This document shows, in pieces, positions 60,502 to 64,000 of a DNA stretch of 64,000 nt. The DNA lies in the NCBI RefSeq assembly GCF_000378105.1, contig NZ_KB899247.1:124001-188000 (forward strand). The letters run 5' to 3'. The notes below the pieces were generated by a model. The model did not search any database. It was not told the DNA's origin and saw only the letters and a list, made by a program, of their open reading frames with translations. Within the stretch, counting starts at the first letter, position 1, and the number at the start of each line of letters is the position of its first letter. The stretch is from Rubritalea marina DSM 17716. GTDB lineage: Bacteria; Verrucomicrobiota; Verrucomicrobiia; Verrucomicrobiales; Akkermansiaceae. Made by a program: the position numbers and the translations under genes.

Positions 60502-61308
60502 CTAGAGAGCCTCATAGCCGCGCGACCCTTGCTTGATCAGTGTGGTTTCTACATAACCAGCTCTTCGCGCAAGTTCCTTGGCCTTCTTGAAATCTCGTGC
60601 AACTTCGCCGGGCGCATGAGCATCAGAGGAAATGACTAAGTCAATCCCTCCATCGCGAGCTAGCTCAAGGAACTCGATGTGTGGGTATTGTTCGGCACAT
60701 GGTTTATGCCACCCTGCGGTATTGAGTTCGATGATAGCACCAGATGTTGCAATGGCGTCGATCACTGGCTCATAGAAGCGGCGTAGATCGCCGTCTGGAC
60801 GGTGGCCAAATTTTTTAATCAGGTCTGGGTGTGCTAGGATGTCGAAGAGCCCGCTGTCAGCCATAGCAATATAGGCGTCCCAATACTTAGTCCAGACCAC
60901 CTCGATGTTTGCTTCATCCCAACGTGAGCCGACCCACTTTGGATTGTCGAAGTCCCAGTGGTCACCATCTTGGATGTAATGGACTGAGCCGATCAGGTAA
61001 TCCCAGCTGTAGCGTTTTCGTAGTTGCTTGATCCATTCTTCACAGCCAGGCAGCCAATCGCATTCCATGCCAGCGCGAACAGGTATCTTGTCACCCGCAT
61101 GTGCTTTGGCGCGCTCTACCCACTCAATATACTCAGGTAGCTGAGAATCACGCATCCTCCAGTCGTCGAAGAACACTGGCCCAGTCGGCGCATGGTCAGT
61201 GATGCCATACTCGGTTACACCTGCGGCAATCGCAGCGTCAATGTATGCCTCGGGGGTGCCATCAGCATGCATACACAGAGGCGTGTGGGTGTGGTAGTCA
61301 GCGGGCAT
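60502..61308 (-). CDS. PHP-domain histidinol-phosphatase, HisJ/HisK type
   Basis: A 268-residue phosphoesterase of the PHP family. The N-terminal metal site is YHTHTPLCMHADGTPEAYI, followed by EYGITDHAPTG, GMECDWLPG, and the later metal ligands in IGSVHYIQDG, DILAHPDLI and VISSDAHAPGEV. These proteins dephosphorylate histidinol phosphate in histidine synthesis; some relatives act on other phosphate esters. It lies convergent to frr and 42 bases downstream of the RlmI-type gene. Confidence 0.88.
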   Translation of the reverse strand: MPADYHTHTPLCMHADGTPEAYIDAAIAAGVTEYGITDHAPTGPVFFDDWRMRDSQLPEYIEWVERAKAHAGDKIPVRAGMECDWLPGCEEWIKQLRKRYSWDYLIGSVHYIQDGDHWDFDNPKWVGSRWDEANIEVVWTKYWDAYIAMADSGLFDILAHPDLIKKFGHRPDGDLRRFYEPVIDAIATSGAIIELNTAGWHKPCAEQYPHIEFLELARDGGIDLVISSDAHAPGEVARDFKKAKELARRAGYVETTLIKQGSRGYEAL

Positions 61309-61350
61309 TGTTCAAAGTGATACGTAAGGTATTATAGCTTAGAGCTTGAT

Positions 61351-62514
61351 CTAGCGTGAGGGGGCTAGCTCGAAGGTGAAGCCCTTCAGGTACTCAGTTT
61401 CTGGGATCCCAGGTAGGATCGGGTGATCGAGGCGCTGACCATGATTTTGGATCAGACGCAGGGTCTTCTTCGCATCCACTGAGGCCTGAACCACATTCTG
61501 GAGGAAGAGCTCACGGGTGGCGTGATGGCTGCAGCAATAGGTAGAAAGGATGCCGTCTTTGGCGAGCAACTTGAGGCCTCGCAGGTGGATCTCTTTGTAG
61601 CCACGCATGGCATCATTGAGCGTCTTTTTGTTGCGCGTGAAGGATGGGGGGTCGAGAATGATGAGGTCGTACTCTTCCTCGTGATGCTTAAGGAAATCGA
61701 ATGCATTGTGCTTGATTGCTTCAATCTCCACATCATTAAGCTCGGCGTTGCGCTTCGTCGCCTCAATGGCACTCTCGGAGACGTCTACCGCAGTGACACT
61801 GGAGGCGCCAGCTTTTGCGCATGCTAAAGCGAACCCACCTTGGTTGCAGAAGACGTCGAGCACTTTCTTGCCCTTCGCAAGTTTAGCAATCGCGGCGTGC
61901 GCATCCAATTGGTCGAGGTAAAGACCTGTTTTTTGACCGTCGAGGAGATCAACCTCAAACAACACACCGTTGGCGTCGACGACGAAGGGGCCTGGGTTTT
62001 CGCCATGCATCAACGTGATTTCAGGTTCAATACCCTCAGCCTTTAGCATTGGTGAGTCGTTTCTTAAGATAATGGTCTTAGGCTTCAGTAAGTTGATCAT
62101 CGTCTCCACAATGAGTTCACGGTGCTTATGCATCGCCAAGGTGAGCGTCTGAAGGACAAAATGATCTCCATAGCGGTCGACGATGACACCTGGCAAGGCA
62201 TCAGACTCGCTCCAGATGAGACGACACAGGTTGATGTCAACTCCCTCAGATCTCTCGCGTAATGCAATTGCCTGCTCGAAGCGACGAGTGAAGAATTCTA
62301 GATCTAGCTTTTGCTTGCGGCGCGAGATTCTCCGCGCAACGATCTGAGAGTTAGGGTTGTATATCGCGGTGCCTAGAGGGCGGTCCCGGAAGTCTTTCAT
62401 GGAGATGACTTCACCAGGCTCAGGATTGCCAAAGGTCTTCTGAATTTCTGATGCGTATACCCAGTCGTGACCGTGAAAGACTCTGGAGCGAGGTTTGATG
62501 ATGATGCCAGCCAT
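61351..62514 (-). CDS. rlmI: RlmI-type 23S rRNA cytosine methyltransferase
   Basis: A 387-residue class I rRNA methyltransferase. The N-terminal PUA domain is IIKPRSRVFHGHDWVYASEI; the catalytic domain has motif I VLDVFCNQGGFALACAKAGA, VTAVDVSESAIEATKRNAEL, and motif IV LIILDPPSFTRNKK, with the catalytic Cys in STYCCSHHATRELF. Length equals E. coli RlmI (m5C1962). ATG 62514 is chosen at MAGIIIKPRSRV; the frame extends to 62595 without a plausible protein N-terminus. Confidence 0.92.
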   Translation of the reverse strand: MAGIIIKPRSRVFHGHDWVYASEIQKTFGNPEPGEVISMKDFRDRPLGTAIYNPNSQIVARRISRRKQKLDLEFFTRRFEQAIALRERSEGVDINLCRLIWSESDALPGVIVDRYGDHFVLQTLTLAMHKHRELIVETMINLLKPKTIILRNDSPMLKAEGIEPEITLMHGENPGPFVVDANGVLFEVDLLDGQKTGLYLDQLDAHAAIAKLAKGKKVLDVFCNQGGFALACAKAGASSVTAVDVSESAIEATKRNAELNDVEIEAIKHNAFDFLKHHEEEYDLIILDPPSFTRNKKTLNDAMRGYKEIHLRGLKLLAKDGILSTYCCSHHATRELFLQNVVQASVDAKKTLRLIQNHGQRLDHPILPGIPETEYLKGFTFELAPSR

Positions 62515-62678
62515 GATAAATGATGAAAAAGATTGTGGGTGCCTCGCTCCTTGTGAGCGCGCTGATATCCATCGTACTAGCCGCCGCTGGGGCAATGGTC
62601 AATCCCTGCTTCACACATCCAATCCATTTTCCGCTTGCACAAGCTAGTTTAGATTGGTTAGACATTACTAAATCTATT

Positions 62679-62951
62679 ATGGGACAACAAAGCAACAAAA
62701 CCATCAAGCGTCGCCGTCGTAAGCAATACCTCCGCCGCAAGAAAGCTGCCAGCAATGCGCAGTCCACACCAGCAGCGAAGTCAGTAGCCGCAGAAAAGTC
62801 AGCTCCGGAGGATACACCTAAGGTGCCAGCCAAGAAGGCTGCCAAAAAGGCTACGAAAAAGGTAGCCAAGAAGGCCGCTAAAAAAACGGCAAAGAAAGCT
62901 GCTAAAAAAACTGCTAAAAAAGCAGCCCCAAAGAAAAGTTCTGACGAGTAA
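62679..62951 (+). CDS. Lys/Ala-rich histone H1-like protein
   Basis: A 90-residue, extremely basic protein. It starts MGQQSNKTIKRRRRKQYLRRKKAASN, shown in part as NKTIKRRRRKQYLRRKKA, and ends in a run of KKAAKK-type units (VPAKKAAKKATKKVAKKAAK, KTAKKAAPKKSSDE) that match bacterial histone H1-like tails. It should bind DNA or RNA electrostatically. The frame is open upstream to ATG 62520/62523 and would add a hydrophobic stretch, but ATG 62679 gives a sensible basic protein. It has its own terminator. Confidence 0.8.
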   Translation: MGQQSNKTIKRRRRKQYLRRKKAASNAQSTPAAKSVAAEKSAPEDTPKVPAKKAAKKATKKVAKKAAKKTAKKAAKKTAKKAAPKKSSDE

Positions 62952-62969
62952 CTAAGAATAATGTAATTT

Positions 62970-63014
62970 AGCAGCAGCTGGTGTGAGTCATTCCCACTGG
63001 CTGCTGCTTTTTTT
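62970..63014 (+). terminator. Rho-independent terminator after the H1-like gene
   Basis: An 8-base perfect stem (62970-62977 with 63001-63008) extended by partly paired inner bases, followed by seven T. Confidence 0.82.
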
Positions 63015-63025
63015 ATTTCTGCGAT

Positions 63026-64000
63026 ATGAAAAATCATCCTGTTCACCATGCGCTTGGCTGCCTTCTCTCACTACTAGTGCTTTCTTCAGAACTTTCTGCA
63101 GAAACGAGCGAAGCGACGCAATGGTTGGATGACCTGAAGAGCCAAGACTATAAAACGCGTGAGGTGGCGACGGATAAACTTTGGAGTCTCGGTGAGGAAG
63201 CAATTCCGCTTCTTGAGGATGCCCGAAATTCAGACGACCCCGAGCAGTCACGCCGTGCGTGGACGATTACAAGGAACATCACCTTAGATCTCGATGCCAG
63301 TACGCCACGCGAGGTGCTCAAAGCGATCGAAGCATACCAATCAGCGTTAGACGTCGAAAATAAGGAGCTGATCATTCGCGACTTGATCGAAAATAAGGCA
63401 TACAAACAAATAGTTCTATTGCTTCACCAGGAGCCAAACCCTGAGCATAAGGCTAAACTGTCTGGCTCACAACGGATCAAGCGCGTTGCCTACCATGCGG
63501 CTGAGCAGGTTTTACAACAGGAGGGGATTGCTGAAGCGATTAAAATCCTATCCGTGGCACCCCGTTCTGAGCGAAACCTTGAGGCTCTGGCATTTTTAAT
63601 GCGCAGAGTTGGGCGTCTTGAGGGGGAAATCGCTTCCCTAAAAAAGATAGGAAATCTCAATGTAGGGCAAAAGACTTGGCTTAGAATCCTACTCCAGTCA
63701 CAAGGAGATGCCGCCGCCTTACGCGAATTTGCCAAGCAATACAAAGACGCTAGACTCACCATTGCATTGGATGTGCTTGATGGCGACGCGTCATCGTTAC
63801 TCAAGTTGGCTAAGCAATCAGCGCAGGGGGTGCACCTTTATGGTGTCGACCGGATGGAGAAGTTGTGGAAGGAGGATCGTGCTGGGCTGCGGAACGATAA
63901 GGATGAAATTAATTCCGACGATGGTAATTTGGGGCACATGCAGACCCGTCACCAAGTTGAAATCCATGCCTTACTGGGAGATGTGGGCTTTGTGACGAGC
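63026..64000 (+). CDS. secreted HEAT-like repeat protein (3' end outside window)
   Basis: An open frame of 325 codons running off the window end. A signal peptide (GCLLSLLVLSSELSA, residues 11-25) precedes a HEAT-like unit, LDDLKSQDYKTREVATDKLW then LGEEAIPLLEDARNSDDPEQ, a pattern common in secreted Verrucomicrobiota and Planctomycetota proteins that sense or bind other proteins. The rest is helical with TPR/HEAT character (EAIKILSVAPRSERNLEALA). No catalytic motif is visible in the part shown. ATG 63026 follows the terminator of the H1-like gene by 12 bases. Confidence 0.75.
   Translation, partial: MKNHPVHHALGCLLSLLVLSSELSAETSEATQWLDDLKSQDYKTREVATDKLWSLGEEAIPLLEDARNSDDPEQSRRAWTITRNITLDLDASTPREVLKAIEAYQSALDVENKELIIRDLIENKAYKQIVLLLHQEPNPEHKAKLSGSQRIKRVAYHAAEQVLQQEGIAEAIKILSVAPRSERNLEALAFLMRRVGRLEGEIASLKKIGNLNVGQKTWLRILLQSQGDAAALREFAKQYKDARLTIALDVLDGDASSLLKLAKQSAQGVHLYGVDRMEKLWKEDRAGLRNDKDEINSDDGNLGHMQTRHQVEIHALLGDVGFVTS

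Noticed and set aside
1-64000. Insertion sequences, prophage, integrons, CRISPR arrays, tRNA or rRNA genes
   Set aside because: No transposase, integrase, phage structural gene, direct repeat array or tRNA-like cloverleaf was seen in reading the window; composition and gene types look like chromosomal core with ordinary accessory genes.

Overview
The window reads as a chromosomal segment of a Verrucomicrobiota bacterium, probably marine and of the order Verrucomicrobiales (inference). The main pointers are a DUF1549/DUF1553 plus DUF1501 gene pair and planctomycete-type cytochrome c domains, a fused LpxC-FabZ gene, a TIGR04073-like exosortase-associated protein, a Bacteroidota-length PurF, lysine/alanine-rich histone H1-like proteins, and few clear Shine-Dalgarno sites. 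LPS lipid A synthesis (LpxC) and a TonB-dependent receptor imply a Gram-negative envelope. Coding density is high. I saw no IS element, prophage, CRISPR array, rRNA or tRNA.

Layout. 1-8.6 kb: the 5' part of a YdeP/FdhF-type molybdopterin oxidoreductase, a fumarylacetoacetate-hydrolase-like protein that has lost its metal ligands, a SNF2 helicase, and a membrane-anchored cytochrome c protein. 8.7-13.1 kb: DUF1501 and DUF1549/1553 pair. 13.2-18.1 kb: phosphonate/phosphite-type ABC uptake genes (phnD, phnC, and a permease with two PhnE halves fused) reading towards glutamate dehydrogenase. 18.2-24.5 kb: TIGR04073-like protein, Ser/Thr kinase with a HEAT-like tail, small membrane protein, methyltransferase, CPA-type antiporter. 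24.7-30.1 kb: type II secretion/type IV pilus-like cluster (two PilB/GspE ATPases, GspF, GspG). 30.4-36.1 kb: a Lys/Ala-rich protein, then purH, purM and purF. 36.3-39.5 kb: a 48-residue secreted Cys-repeat peptide, a lipase-like hydrolase, secreted proteins of unknown role, glutaminyl cyclase. 39.8-47.5 kb: lpxC-fabZ divergent from nadC, an FAD oxidoreductase, a MATE transporter, an MscS channel, and a membrane protein with a degenerate response-regulator receiver. 47.7-52.1 kb: a 1140-residue secreted esterase with an NPCBM-like domain, then a DUF5718-like gene broken by one extra G in a G7 tract. 52.3-57.9 kb: a cobalamin riboswitch followed by a TonB receptor, two BtuF-like proteins, BtuD and BtuC. 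57.9-64 kb: DUF6973-like protein, pyrH-frr, a HisJ-type phosphatase, RlmI-type methyltransferase, a second Lys/Ala-rich protein, and the start of a HEAT-like secreted protein.

The clearest functional unit is the vitamin B12 import operon: an aptamer with all core boxes and a closing P1 helix, a hairpin that could hide the first ribosome-binding site, then receptor, binding proteins, ATPase and permease. No corrinoid biosynthesis gene lies nearby, so salvage is likely. The most unusual items are proteins that keep a fold but have lost its active residues (the FAH-like protein, the SWIM of the helicase, the receiver of the membrane protein), the small C-x5-C repeat peptide, and the homopolymer frameshift.
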